NCBI RefSeq assembly: GCF_005925325.1
Contig: NZ_SRMP01000001.1
Span: 434,001-498,000, forward strand
Length of the DNA stretch: 64,000 nt
Direction: 5' to 3'
From: Pedobacter helvus
Lineage (GTDB): Bacteria > Bacteroidota > Bacteroidia > Sphingobacteriales > Sphingobacteriaceae
Under the pieces are notes generated by a model that saw nothing but the letters and a program-made list of their open reading frames with translations, was not told where the DNA came from and searched no databases. The position numbers and the translations under genes are program-made. Every line of letters starts with the position of its first letter. Position 1 is the first letter of the stretch. Shown here one piece after another: positions 34,345 through 42,927 of this stretch.

Positions 34345-35601
34345 ATGAATTACAGATTAGTCATTTGCCTATTTTTATCCCTCTCTGTTTTTACAGTTAG
34401 AGCGCAAAGCGAATATCAAAACAAAGTCTTTAAAAACTACATTAAAACCGTAGAATGCTACAATACCAGTAAAGAGCAATCTTTTCCAATTATCAACCTT
34501 AAAAGTTCTGAAACATTAACTTTCGCTTTTGATGATTTACGAGGAGGCCAAAAGAACTATACCTACGTGGTTGAGCATTGTACATGGGATTGGAAACCTT
34601 CTCGAATTAACATTTTAGACTATTTAGAAGGCGTCCAACAAGACATCCTTTTCAATTATCGTTACTCGTTTAATACACTGGTAAAGTTTACACATTATCA
34701 ATTGACTTTCCCGAACGACCAAATGAAAGTTAAAATCGGGGGAAATTATGTATTGAAGATTTATGAAGATAACGATCCGACCAAGGTAGTGATCACGCAG
34801 CGTTTTTACGTGTTAAACAACACCATCAATATTGGTGCAGAAGTAATTCCAGCTACAGAAGTTGCCGACAGAAACTCGAAACAGAAGATCAATTTTAGCT
34901 TATTTCATCAAACGCCAATTAACAATCCTTTTTTAGAGGTAAAGGCAGTTGTAATGCAGAATATGATCCCTCAAACTGCCATTGTAAATACCAAACCTTC
35001 GTTTGTAAAATCTGGAACTTTGGTTTATAACGATATCAACACCAATCATTTTTTCGGCGGCAATGAGTTTAGAAAGTTCGACACCCGTAGTTTTAGATAC
35101 AAAGCAGAACACGTAGCCGATATTTATCGCGACAGCACACAAAACGTAATTTTATCTATCGATTTACCTAACGGAAGTAATAGATATAGTAATCAATTTG
35201 ATGAAAACGGTAATTTCTTCATCAGAAACACCGATGGCAGAGATAATACCACAGATAGTGATTACGCGTATATGCTATTCACTCTAGCTGCTCCACCTCC
35301 TACTCCAAAAGGGAATGTTTATGTTTTTGGAAGGTTTAACAATTATGCTTTAACCGATGAGAATAAACTTACTTTCGAATCATCGAGACGTAGATTTTAT
35401 GGCAATATCAAACTGAAACAAGGACTCTACGACTTCAAATACGTTTGGGTAGATGAAAATGGAAAATTTGACGATACTGTATTTGAAGGATCATTTTTTG
35501 AAACGGAAAACAGCTATCAAGTACTTGCTTATCATCGCAGGCCGGGTGCCAGATATGATGACTTAGTTGGCTTTACCAGTATCAACAGCGTAAAACGATA
35601 G
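34345..35601 (+). CDS. Secreted DUF5103 (type IX secretion plug-domain) protein
   Basis: 418 residues with a signal peptide ([17 protein letters not shown]). The N-terminal domain matches DUF5103, with [55 protein letters not shown] and [20 protein letters not shown]. The C-terminal part has [29 protein letters not shown] and ends with a CBM48-like beta sandwich ([21 protein letters not shown]). This family is the plug protein seen bound to the SprA translocon of type IX secretion. A 3-bp gap couples it to the YfiT-like gene. No other T9SS gene is in the window. Confidence 0.85.
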   Translation: MNYRLVICLFLSLSVFTVRAQSEYQNKVFKNYIKTVECYNTSKEQSFPIINLKSSETLTFAFDDLRGGQKNYTYVVEHCTWDWKPSRINILDYLEGVQQDILFNYRYSFNTLVKFTHYQLTFPNDQMKVKIGGNYVLKIYEDNDPTKVVITQRFYVLNNTINIGAEVIPATEVADRNSKQKINFSLFHQTPINNPFLEVKAVVMQNMIPQTAIVNTKPSFVKSGTLVYNDINTNHFFGGNEFRKFDTRSFRYKAEHVADIYRDSTQNVILSIDLPNGSNRYSNQFDENGNFFIRNTDGRDNTTDSDYAYMLFTLAAPPPTPKGNVYVFGRFNNYALTDENKLTFESSRRRFYGNIKLKQGLYDFKYVWVDENGKFDDTVFEGSFFETENSYQVLAYHRRPGARYDDLVGFTSINSVKR

Positions 35602-35604
35602 CAA

Positions 35605-36129
35605 ATGGCAGACTTAGAAAACCTAAAGTTCCCGATAGGAAGGTTCAATGCACCAGAAACTATCACTACAGCACACATCAAAAGTTGGATTGAAGTAATT
35701 GGGAGTTTTCCAGAGCGACTAGCCGCAGCTATCGGAGGATTAAGACCAGAAGATTTAGAAAAAACTTATAGGCCAAATGGCTGGACAATTAGACAGCTAG
35801 TACATCACTGTGCAGACAGCCACATGAATAGCTTGATACGTTTTAAACTTGCATTGACAGAAGACACTCCGACCATAAAGCCTTACGCAGAAAATTTATG
35901 GGCAGAATTAACTGATTATGACGCACCGGTAGGAAGTTCCATTAAAATATTGGAAGGCCTTCACGAAAGATGGGTTAAATTGCTAGAAAACCTTACCGAA
36001 GTTGAATTAGAAAAGCAATTTTTTCATCCAGAAAGCAAAGAATTGATCTCGCTTAAGCAAAATATTGGCATTTATGCTTGGCACTGCAACCATCATTTAG
36101 CGCATATTTTAATCGCCAAGGACAGTTAA
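35605..36129 (+). CDS. YfiT/BstA-type DinB-fold protein (bacillithiol transferase-like)
   Basis: 174 residues. DinB-superfamily, four helices, with the metal-site histidines in RPNGWTIRQLVHHCADSHMNSLIRFKLAL (about residues 66-73) and YAWHCNHHLAHI (about 159-166). The opening FPIGRFNAPETITTAHIKSWIEVIGSFPERL and the run EDTPTIKPYAENLWAELTDYDAPVG are the YfiT family pattern. Family members are putative metal-dependent hydrolases or bacillithiol S-transferases. It follows the DUF5103 gene with a 3-bp gap, so they are one transcript. Confidence 0.88.
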   Translation: MADLENLKFPIGRFNAPETITTAHIKSWIEVIGSFPERLAAAIGGLRPEDLEKTYRPNGWTIRQLVHHCADSHMNSLIRFKLALTEDTPTIKPYAENLWAELTDYDAPVGSSIKILEGLHERWVKLLENLTEVELEKQFFHPESKELISLKQNIGIYAWHCNHHLAHILIAKDS

Positions 36130-36198
36130 AGTTCACTTCCTTCGCACATCGGTAGCTGGTTAGCGAAAGAAAATCTCAGCTGCTAACATTTGTTTAAT

Positions 36199-36293
36199 AA
36201 ACCCGATGGAAATGGTTATACTTTTTGGAGCACAAGCATTTCTAATTTTAATGCTGGCTCTCACAAAAAGATAAAAATGTACAGCGGGACTGA
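36199..36293. repeat. Dispersed repeat AAACCCGAT..GCGGGACTGA, second copy
   Basis: Starts AAACCCGATGGAA and ends ACAGCGGGACTGATG, like the copy at 30961-31018. Interior sequence differs. It occupies the gap of about 240 bp between the YfiT-like gene and the thioesterase. Confidence 0.5.
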
Positions 36294-36371
36294 TGTTGCC
36301 CAATGACTACTGAAACTCCTTTACAAAAAAATAATACCCTAAAAACGGCCTAATTTGTTAATTTAGCAACC

Positions 36372-36890
36372 ATGAGTTTAAATGTTAAAAGTCCTAGCCA
36401 TTCTTTCACTGTGATGAATGAGTTGGTTTTACCCAATGATACCAACACATTAAACAACCTTATGGGTGGTAGATTATTGCATTGGATGGATATTGCCGCG
36501 GCTATTTCTGCGCAAAAACATTGTAATAGTATTGTGGTAACGGCTTCGGTAGATAATGTTTCGTTTAAGCAGCCCATTAAACTTGGTGATGTGGTGACCA
36601 TTGAAGCCAAAGTTACCCGCTCATTTAATACTTCGGTTGAGGTTCGCTTAGATATCTGGGCAGAAAATATTCCATCGGCTACGAGGGTAAAATCTAATGA
36701 AGCTTATTACACTTTTGTAGCAGTAGACGAAACTGGCACCAAACCTGTACCAACCCTACAACCAGAAACTGAAGAAGAAAATGAGCTTTACGAAGGTGCT
36801 TTGCGCCGCAGACAATTGCGTTTGGTACTCGCAGGTAAGATGGCGCCAGATGATGCAATAGAGCTTAAAGCGTTATTTGCTAAAGGTTAA
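36372..36890 (+). CDS. Acyl-CoA thioesterase (hot-dog fold)
   Basis: 172 residues. Hot-dog domain of the BFIT/YciA type: MNELVLPNDTNTLNNLMGGRLLHWMDIAAAISAQKHCNSIVVTASVDNVSFKQPIKLGDVVTIEAKVTRS. The NxxxxxxGGxxxxWxD pattern carries the catalytic Asn/Asp-type residues (N near 28, D at 41). A short C-terminal region (about 130-172) is rich in Arg/Leu. It hydrolyses acyl-CoA thioesters in the cytosol; acyl chain unknown. It is 26 bp before the antiporter gene. Confidence 0.9.
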   Translation: MSLNVKSPSHSFTVMNELVLPNDTNTLNNLMGGRLLHWMDIAAAISAQKHCNSIVVTASVDNVSFKQPIKLGDVVTIEAKVTRSFNTSVEVRLDIWAENIPSATRVKSNEAYYTFVAVDETGTKPVPTLQPETEEENELYEGALRRRQLRLVLAGKMAPDDAIELKALFAKG

Positions 36891-36916
36891 TTTTTTTTAA
36901 ACTAGCAGCTAAAAGT

Positions 36917-38107
36917 ATGACTACTTATACCGTATTGATTATTTTAAGTGCCCTAGTTATCTTTTCCTATCTTTTTGATTTGGTAGCTAGCAAAACCAAG
37001 CTACCATCGGTTCTATTACTTCTATTTTTGGGTATAGGCCTTCGACTGGTTGTGGACAAGTTTGAAATACACACCTACAATTTTCTGCAAATTTTACCCA
37101 CTTTGGGTACCGTAGGTTTGATTTTAATTGTTTTTGAAGGCTCTCTGGAATTAAAATACGCAAAGGATAAAAACAAAGTCATTAAGGGTGCGTTTCTCTC
37201 TGCCTTCTTGATTTTAATTGCTACGGTAGCGGTCATTACCTTTATCATTTACCAAATTACAGGCAAAGAATTGTACCTGTGTTTCGTAAATGCAATTCCG
37301 TTTAGCGTAATTAGTTCTGCCATTGCCATCCCTTCTGTAGCCAATATCAATAACAAGAGCAAAGAATTTATCATCTACGAAAGTTCATTTTCAGATATTC
37401 TCGGTATCATCTTACTTAATTTTGCGGTATCAAATCAGCATATTACAGTTGGCTCTTTTGGCGAATTGGCTATAAATACTGGACTAATATTATTACTTTC
37501 TGTAATTGCCTGCATTACCCTGCTCTATTTAATGGGCAAACTTAGACACCATATCAAGTTCTTTTTAATTATCTCTATCTTGATTATGGTTTACGCCATA
37601 AGCCAATCTTTCCACTTGTCTGCGTTGGTATTGGTATTATCTTTCGGATTGTTTTTAAACAATGCCGACACCATTAAACATGCTTGGTTTAGATCGAAAT
37701 TTATTTACAAAAACCTATCTAATGATCTTATTCAACTGCATCAATTATCCGCAGAAACTGCCTTTATTCTACGTACATTTTTCTTCGTGATTTTTGGTTT
37801 CACGATGAATATTTACCAACTTAATGATTTCAATACGATAGCAAACGGCTTGATTATATTGGCATGTATCTACTTCATTAGATTTGCTTACTTATACTTC
37901 TTTAAGAGAGAACACGTTGTTCCAGAGGGATTTGTTACGCCGAGAGGATTGATTAGCATTTTACTATACTACAATTTGCCACAGCACTTAAAACTTACCG
38001 AAATTGGAACTCAGTTTTTGTTTATGGTAGTATTGGGGTCGAGCATTGTCATGAGTATCGGCTTAATGTCGAGCCGCAGGAAAGTTGCTATTGAAGAAAC
38101 CCATTAA
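36917..38107 (+). CDS. Cation:proton antiporter (NhaP/KefB-type, CPA)
   Basis: 396 residues, about 11-12 membrane helices. The opening TTYTVLIILSALVIFSYLFDLVASKTKLPSVLLLLFLGIGLRL and LPTLGTVGLILIVFEGSLELKY match the CPA family, with helices SVISSAIAIPSVANIN and the ESSFSDILGIILLNF motif (Asp in the ion path), and TFFFVIFGFTMNIY. It exchanges Na+ or K+ for protons across the inner membrane. There is no C-terminal RCK domain. Its stop overlaps the convergent gene stop by 4 bases (TTAA). Confidence 0.88.
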   Translation: MTTYTVLIILSALVIFSYLFDLVASKTKLPSVLLLLFLGIGLRLVVDKFEIHTYNFLQILPTLGTVGLILIVFEGSLELKYAKDKNKVIKGAFLSAFLILIATVAVITFIIYQITGKELYLCFVNAIPFSVISSAIAIPSVANINNKSKEFIIYESSFSDILGIILLNFAVSNQHITVGSFGELAINTGLILLLSVIACITLLYLMGKLRHHIKFFLIISILIMVYAISQSFHLSALVLVLSFGLFLNNADTIKHAWFRSKFIYKNLSNDLIQLHQLSAETAFILRTFFFVIFGFTMNIYQLNDFNTIANGLIILACIYFIRFAYLYFFKREHVVPEGFVTPRGLISILLYYNLPQHLKLTEIGTQFLFMVVLGSSIVMSIGLMSSRRKVAIEETH

Positions 38108-38625
38108 TTGTTAACGTGTAACGTTTCGGGAGCGTTGTTAACGTATTTGTTTAATCGCTGGTAGTTTTTATTGAAATATTCTTGATTGCCTTGTACGCTT
38201 AAGGTAAGCTTTCTGCTAGACAATTCGGCGATGCCGCCCACAGCAGTGCCTATAACAGCACCAGTTACGGCAAGGGCAGCGGTTAGTTTGAACATATCGG
38301 CGGTATTTTGGCCATTTTCGTCTAAAGACCAAACCCCGGCACCAATACCCACACCGGCTAATGTTCCCGCAGATACTGCCCTGCCCAGAGTTAAGCCTCT
38401 TCGTTTAACTTTTATTTTTACGATTTCTGATGTTCTGAAAATGATATAATTTCCTTTAAAATCTTCGATTCCGATACCTTCTGGTGTTACTTTCTTGAGT
38501 TGGCCTTTAGTAGTTTTATATTTGTTGGATATTACTTTCAACACATAATCTCCAACATTTTGGGTTTGTGCTTTACCTAGAATAGATAAACTACAAAAGC
38601 AGATTAGCATTATTAGAAATTTCAT
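38104..38625 (-). CDS. Secreted glycine-zipper protein, paralogue of the next gene
   Basis: 173 residues with a signal peptide (MLICFCSLSILGKAQ). A short beta domain (KYKTTKGQLKKVTPEGIGIEDFKGNYIIFRTSEIVKIKVKRRG) is followed by two Gly-rich hydrophobic stretches (AVSAGTLAGVGIGAGVWSL and ALAVTGAVIGTAVGGIAE). The layout of the beta domain resembles that in the neighbouring gene (VLQRIDSSSIVLAVEGRFTKVNIVDIQYIKIRR). It converges on the antiporter gene, overlapping its stop by 4 bp. Function unknown. Confidence 0.7.
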   Translation of the reverse strand: MKFLIMLICFCSLSILGKAQTQNVGDYVLKVISNKYKTTKGQLKKVTPEGIGIEDFKGNYIIFRTSEIVKIKVKRRGLTLGRAVSAGTLAGVGIGAGVWSLDENGQNTADMFKLTAALAVTGAVIGTAVGGIAELSSRKLTLSVQGNQEYFNKNYQRLNKYVNNAPETLHVNN

Positions 38626-38670
38626 GTTAATTGTTATGAGTTGAGGCCTACTTTTATAATATATGGATGA

Positions 38671-39246
38671 TTATTTCATAATAGGTTTTGCTTCCTTTGA
38701 AATCTCTTTAAGCTTGCGAAGTTCTGCATGCAGATTGGGCTTTAACTGATAACTGATCGAATAATAAGTAAGCTGCGCTTTTTGCGTGGAGTCTGCACGC
38801 CCGTTAAGTTTAAATTTAGCGATATTTGGATTAATAGCGTGTATAGGAAATGCAATAGTATTAAACACACCATTGACTGCCGCAAGCCAAAAAGGCGCTG
38901 CTATTTCTTGAGCCAACGTAGGAGCTTTATTGCCAAAGCGATCAACCAGGTCACCGTTTGAGTTTAACTGATATTTAGATTGCTCAATGCTCCCTTCTTT
39001 CATATAATTTTTATAGCGATAAGCATTTTTCAACCTGCGAATTTTAATGTACTGAATATCAACAATGTTCACTTTAGTGAAGCGTCCTTCCACAGCCAAC
39101 ACTATGGACGAACTATCAATTCTTTGTAAAACTCCTTTTAATTTACCCGCTTGGGTTTCCAAAATAGCTTTATATGGAACTGGAAGTTGCGCATGAGAAG
39201 TATTGCGCAAAATCATGATTAATAATACGGTTAAAATATATTTCAT
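38671..39246 (-). CDS. Secreted small protein related to the adjacent gene
   Basis: 191 residues with a signal peptide (YILTVLLIMILRNTSHAQ). The segment TQAGKLKGVLQRIDSSSIVLAVEGRFTKVNIVDIQYIKIRRLK resembles TTKGQLKKVTPEGIGIEDF...RTSEIVKIKVKRRG of the downstream gene. A hydrophobic stretch follows (LAQEIAAPFWLAAVNGVFNTIAFPIHAINPN). The two probably come from an old duplication. Function unknown. Confidence 0.68.
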   Translation of the reverse strand: MKYILTVLLIMILRNTSHAQLPVPYKAILETQAGKLKGVLQRIDSSSIVLAVEGRFTKVNIVDIQYIKIRRLKNAYRYKNYMKEGSIEQSKYQLNSNGDLVDRFGNKAPTLAQEIAAPFWLAAVNGVFNTIAFPIHAINPNIAKFKLNGRADSTQKAQLTYYSISYQLKPNLHAELRKLKEISKEAKPIMK

Positions 39247-39326
39247 GAGCTTTAAAATAGATTTAAATATACCTCACAACCAGCCACATAAAAAGTTAAA
39301 AAATGTTAAGAGGAAGCTAATTCGAC

Positions 39327-39740
39327 CTAGCTACCCATTTCTAGAATTTTATCAAACTCTGTTACCTTCAATGGCATTACCGATAAACGCCCCTGACGCA
39401 CCAATGAAATATCTTTCAAACTTTCTTCGGCCTTAATTTGCTCCAACGTTACCGGATTTTTCAATGTTTCTACGGGTACTAAATCTACTACTACCCAATT
39501 AGGATCTGGTGTCGTTGGATCTTGGTAAAACTCTTTCACCACTTTAGCCACACCAACCACATGCTTACCTTCGTTACTATGATAAAAAAGCACTAAATCA
39601 CCCTCCTTCATTGCTTTGAGGTTATTGCGTGCCTGGTAATTACGCACACCGTCCCAAAACGTACGTCCATCTTCATTAAACTTTTCCCAACTGTACTTGA
39701 AAGGCTCGCTTTTCACCAGCCAATATTGTGTGTCTTTCAT
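39327..39740 (-). CDS. EVE-domain protein
   Basis: 137 residues, the whole protein an EVE (PUA-like) domain: QYWLVKSEPFKYSWEKFNEDGRTFWDGVRNYQARNNLKAMKEGDLVLFYHSNEGKHVVGVAKVVKEFYQDPT and the ending ISLVRQGRLSVMPLKVTEFDKILEM. EVE domains bind modified bases in DNA or RNA (for example 5-methyl- or hydroxymethyl-cytosine). A single-domain, chromosomal copy like this is widespread. No restriction gene is next to it. A promoter -7 (TACTTTTG) and a GTTAC-AAAA-GTAAC dyad lie just upstream. Confidence 0.93.
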   Translation of the reverse strand: MKDTQYWLVKSEPFKYSWEKFNEDGRTFWDGVRNYQARNNLKAMKEGDLVLFYHSNEGKHVVGVAKVVKEFYQDPTTPDPNWVVVDLVPVETLKNPVTLEQIKAEESLKDISLVRQGRLSVMPLKVTEFDKILEMGS

Positions 39741-39762
39741 GCTTTAAAGGATATTTTCGTTT

Positions 39763-39776
39763 GTTACAAAAGTAAC
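39763..39776. promoter_or_regulatory. Dyad GTTAC-AAAA-GTAAC containing the -7 of the EVE gene
   Basis: A perfect dyad 22-35 bases before the ATG at 39740. The minus strand reads TACTTTTG (39774-39767), a TAnnTTTG match, inside it. It may be an operator overlapping the promoter. Confidence 0.45.
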
Positions 39777-39854
39777 AATCTCTCGCAAACCGTTTGTAAA
39801 TTTTATTAGCCTATTCTAATCTATTAGAAAGCGTAACAAGTTCACCTTAATAGA

Positions 39855-41678
39855 TCATAAGCCGTATTTAAAGGCTAATGGTATCGACACATTTATTTCT
39901 GTACCTTTTGAGTTCGAAATTATTTGTGTTTCGCCATTGAGAAACTGCACACGACGCCGAATAGAATCTAAGCCTAAGCTCGATTTTTCGTTGCCGGATT
40001 TACTTTCAACTAAACCCACGCCATCATCATTAATCGTCAGAGTAAGTGTATCGTCTTCTTCATAAACTAAAATCCCAATGTTTTTAGCCTTTGCATGCTT
40101 GATGATATTGGTGACCGCCTCTTGAATGATACGCAACAAAGAAATTCTAGTGTCGGTATCAACTCCAACTAATGAGTTATCATCAATTTGGATGGTTTTA
40201 TTATAACGATTATCTGGTAAAGAAATATCTGTAAGTATCTTAATTTGATTTTCGAAAGATTGTTCCTGCTGATCATCCGCACTGCTGAACCATTCGTGGC
40301 TTTTGTTTCTTGCTGCTGTGTAAGCTCGTTCTGTTTCTGCTTGTATTTTTTGCAGCTTACCTTTCAGCTCAGGGTCATTGGCATCCATCAATAAAATCTC
40401 TAATTGATGTTTGATCGCAGCAATTGATGACGAAAGTCCGTCGTGAAGATCCTGACCGAGCCTGCGCTGTTCTTCCCTTACCGCCTGTTGTTTCGCCTCC
40501 TCCATCGCAATAATTTGCATATCAGCCGCATCATTAAGTGCCTCAATCTGTGCTTTAACCCTACGTTTTTGACGAAGCATAACCAAATAAATACTGAGTA
40601 TAGCGGCCGCCGATAAAAAGGAAATGATGATTAACCAAAGTGTTCGCTGTGCGGTTCTTTTGCTTAGAAGCTCATTATCGACCTGTATGTTATTATACTT
40701 CACATAATCTCCCATAAACTTGCGTGACTTTTCCCATTCGCCAGACATTGCCTTTTCGAGTTCAGCGTAGACTTTTATAATTTCATCTTTGTCATTTAAT
40801 TGTTTAGCAATTTCTAGTGTAAAATTTAAAATATAGATTTGCAATGAATTGTCTGCACTTCTATTTGCAACTCCATAAGCTTTATATCCGTGTTCAAGCG
40901 CCATCTTTGGGTTACTATCCGAATAAAAGCTCATTAAAAAGTGAGCGTTAATTTCTAGATTCGAATTTCCAATATACTGTGCCTCAGATATTAACTTTAT
41001 TATTTTAGGATATGCAATCTTGTATTGATTTTCCAGCAATAACAAACGAACCTTCCAGATCTTATTATAAATGATCATGCTTTCGTCCTTATAACGATAT
41101 GCTATCTCATCTGATTTTCTTAAGTAATAATTAACACTATCAGCAGAGAGGGATGAATTTCGACTGCAATAAAGAGAATATACTTGCGACATAATGCTGT
41201 CTTTCTCTAATGTCTTACCTGTCAAAAACATTTTTTGCAGAATTGATACAACCTTAGATTTATCAGCGATGCCTTTATTCAGCACTTCGACCATATCTAG
41301 GTTTGTCCGTATCACTTTTTCTATATTATTATTTTGTTCGTAGTAAGGCAGTACTTTTCCTAATAATTCTAACGCCTCCGCATATAATCCTCTTTTATAA
41401 AAAGAAAAAGCAATTAAAAGATCTGCATCTATTTGTCCATCCTTATATTTTACATTTGTTGCAAGTTGTTTGGCTTTTAAAGCGTAATAAAAGCAACTAT
41501 CAGCATTTCTTGTTCTATAAAGTGCACCCAATCTATTGAAACTTTCAATTAGGCGAACACTGTCTTTGATAAGGTTTATTTTTTTTAGTTCTCTATTGAT
41601 TTGCTGGATTTGTGCGTTGGCAGAATGATAGCAAGTAAAGAATAATAGTAAGCAAAAAATAATTTTTAAACGTTTCAT
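39855..41678 (-). CDS. TPR-containing sensor histidine kinase (HisKA_3 type)
   Basis: 607 residues from the ATG at 41678 (MKRLKIIFCLLLFFTCYHSANAQ signal peptide). The frame is open to 41819, but without a signal or conserved sequence there, so I reject it. The periplasmic part (about 24-345) is built of TPR-like helices (AEALELLGKVLPYYEQNNN, QLATNVKYKDGQIDADLLIAFSFYKRG). One membrane helix (about 349-370, LWLIIISFLSAAAILSIYLVM), a coiled coil, then the H box EEQRRLGQDLHDGLSSSIAAIKHQLE (His in DLHDGL) and an ATPase (IIQEAVTNIIKHAKAKNIG, DDGVGLVESKSG). It belongs to the NarL-linked kinases. No response regulator is beside it. Confidence 0.9.
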   Translation of the reverse strand: MKRLKIIFCLLLFFTCYHSANAQIQQINRELKKINLIKDSVRLIESFNRLGALYRTRNADSCFYYALKAKQLATNVKYKDGQIDADLLIAFSFYKRGLYAEALELLGKVLPYYEQNNNIEKVIRTNLDMVEVLNKGIADKSKVVSILQKMFLTGKTLEKDSIMSQVYSLYCSRNSSLSADSVNYYLRKSDEIAYRYKDESMIIYNKIWKVRLLLLENQYKIAYPKIIKLISEAQYIGNSNLEINAHFLMSFYSDSNPKMALEHGYKAYGVANRSADNSLQIYILNFTLEIAKQLNDKDEIIKVYAELEKAMSGEWEKSRKFMGDYVKYNNIQVDNELLSKRTAQRTLWLIIISFLSAAAILSIYLVMLRQKRRVKAQIEALNDAADMQIIAMEEAKQQAVREEQRRLGQDLHDGLSSSIAAIKHQLEILLMDANDPELKGKLQKIQAETERAYTAARNKSHEWFSSADDQQEQSFENQIKILTDISLPDNRYNKTIQIDDNSLVGVDTDTRISLLRIIQEAVTNIIKHAKAKNIGILVYEEDDTLTLTINDDGVGLVESKSGNEKSSLGLDSIRRRVQFLNGETQIISNSKGTEINVSIPLAFKYGL

Positions 41679-41694
41679 ATTTGCTTGATTTATA

Positions 41695-41711
41695 ATGCTA
41701 ATATATAGCAT
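41695..41711. promoter_or_regulatory. Palindrome ATGCTA-ATATA-TAGCAT before the TPR kinase
   Basis: Perfect 6-bp arms, 17-33 bases before the ATG at 41678. It could be a regulator site in the kinase promoter; no -7 match is evident. Confidence 0.4.
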
Positions 41712-41850
41712 ATTTATGTGATGAAGCAACTTAAAATAGACATATTTTGCTATCATCCAAGCCTCTATAAAAGAACATCTTGTCTCGGCAATAACGATCT
41801 TATTAAAACTAAAGCGCATTGTTAACTGTTACCATTAAAAATTTGAAATC

Positions 41851-42033
41851 ATGGGAATAATTAAAACAGCACTTATAGGAGCCGCAGTTTACGGTGCAGT
41901 GCAATATTTAACGAAAAAGGATGCCTTGGGCAGATCAAGAATGGATAAGATTAGAGAAAAAGCTCCAGAATTGTTGGAGAAAGCTAAATTAGCGGCTTCG
42001 GATATTAAGGCTAATCGTGTACCCAACATTTAA
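41851..42033 (+). CDS. Small 60-residue protein with hydrophobic N terminus
   Basis: 60 residues: a hydrophobic Ala/Gly start (MGIIKTALIGAAVYGAVQYLTKKD) and a charged helical tail (RSRMDKIREKAPELLEKAKLAASDIKANR). This recalls YtxH/gas-vesicle-like stress proteins in layout but is too short for a firm match. The strong terminator 10 bases after the stop supports a real single-gene transcript. Confidence 0.65.
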   Translation: MGIIKTALIGAAVYGAVQYLTKKDALGRSRMDKIREKAPELLEKAKLAASDIKANRVPNI

Positions 42034-42043
42034 GGAATAAAAG

Positions 42044-42087
42044 GACCAATTAGTCATCCATTGAAAAACTAATTGGTCTTTATTTTA
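42044..42087 (+). terminator. Terminator of the 60-residue protein gene
   Basis: Perfect 11-bp stem GACCAATTAGT / ACTAATTGGTC (42044-42054 and 42068-42078), loop of 13, then TTTATTTTAT. Confidence 0.85.
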
Positions 42088-42160
42088 TCTGATCACTTTC
42101 TGGTATTATCTCGGGAGGAACTCGACGTAGATAACACTATGTCTAATTCGGAGGCTGTTT

Positions 42161-42712
42161 CTAGTTAAAATTAACGTTGATATTATTTTGCTTAGCGAAA
42201 ACTTTGCCATCCGATAATAACGTTTCATATTTAGCTTCGAAATCAGCATAATATTTTTCTTCTATAGATTTGATGATCTTATCTTTTTGTTCTTGTGTTG
42301 CTTTGCTATCACATAATTTTGCATAAGACATATATTCATTTTTATAAACCGGTATTACAAACTCGTAAAGTGCTATCGATTCGCTTTTGATCTTCTTTCT
42401 CATCTCATCGCCATCAGCAAGAGCCTTAATGTCATTTAGTGATTTTTCGAGATATAAAATCTTATTTTTCACATCATTTACAGCTTCATCACCTTTATTT
42501 TTACTAGAGGGGATATCATCAAATTCAATGGTATTATCATTAATGTGTTTTGCTAAAATCGGTGTACCAAAATCATTGATCATATTGGTATTTAGCACAG
42601 CGATGCCAAAAAATTTATCTGCAGATTCGGAACAAGATTGTAAGCATAACGAAAAAGCAACGGCTACGACTAAGGAAAAACCAGCTAGAAAGGTTCTAAA
42701 AGTATATTTCAT
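42161..42712 (-). CDS. Lipoprotein of unknown function
   Basis: 183 residues. Lipoprotein signal peptide (FLAGFSLVVAVAFSLCLQSCSES, lipobox Cys about 27). The mature part is helical and charged (EAVNDVKNKILYLEKSLNDIKALADGDEMRKKIKSES, YYADFEAKYETLLSDGKVF). No family recognised. It stands alone. Confidence 0.7.
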   Translation of the reverse strand: MKYTFRTFLAGFSLVVAVAFSLCLQSCSESADKFFGIAVLNTNMINDFGTPILAKHINDNTIEFDDIPSSKNKGDEAVNDVKNKILYLEKSLNDIKALADGDEMRKKIKSESIALYEFVIPVYKNEYMSYAKLCDSKATQEQKDKIIKSIEEKYYADFEAKYETLLSDGKVFAKQNNINVNFN

Positions 42713-42927
42713 GTTTCAAAAATTAGTTATTTTATTTTTGGCCGAAACATCAAAAATTAAGCCTTTTACCTACTTTTTGTGATACTCGGAGATAGCCAAC
42801 TCATCCTCAGTAAATTATTTTTAGGATTAAAATTTATAAAAAACAAATCCCTGTCCAAAATCTAGGAACCCGAATAAAGGTTTTGTCGCGTATCTAGCTG
42901 TATTATAAAAAACCGCCCGAATTAATC

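Noticed and set aside
34345..35601. A type IX secretion locus
   Set aside because: Only the DUF5103 plug-domain protein is present; no other Por/Spr/Gld component lies near it.
41679..41819. 47-residue extension of the TPR kinase
   Set aside because: A typical signal peptide starts at the ATG 41678, and the extension crosses the palindromic upstream region.
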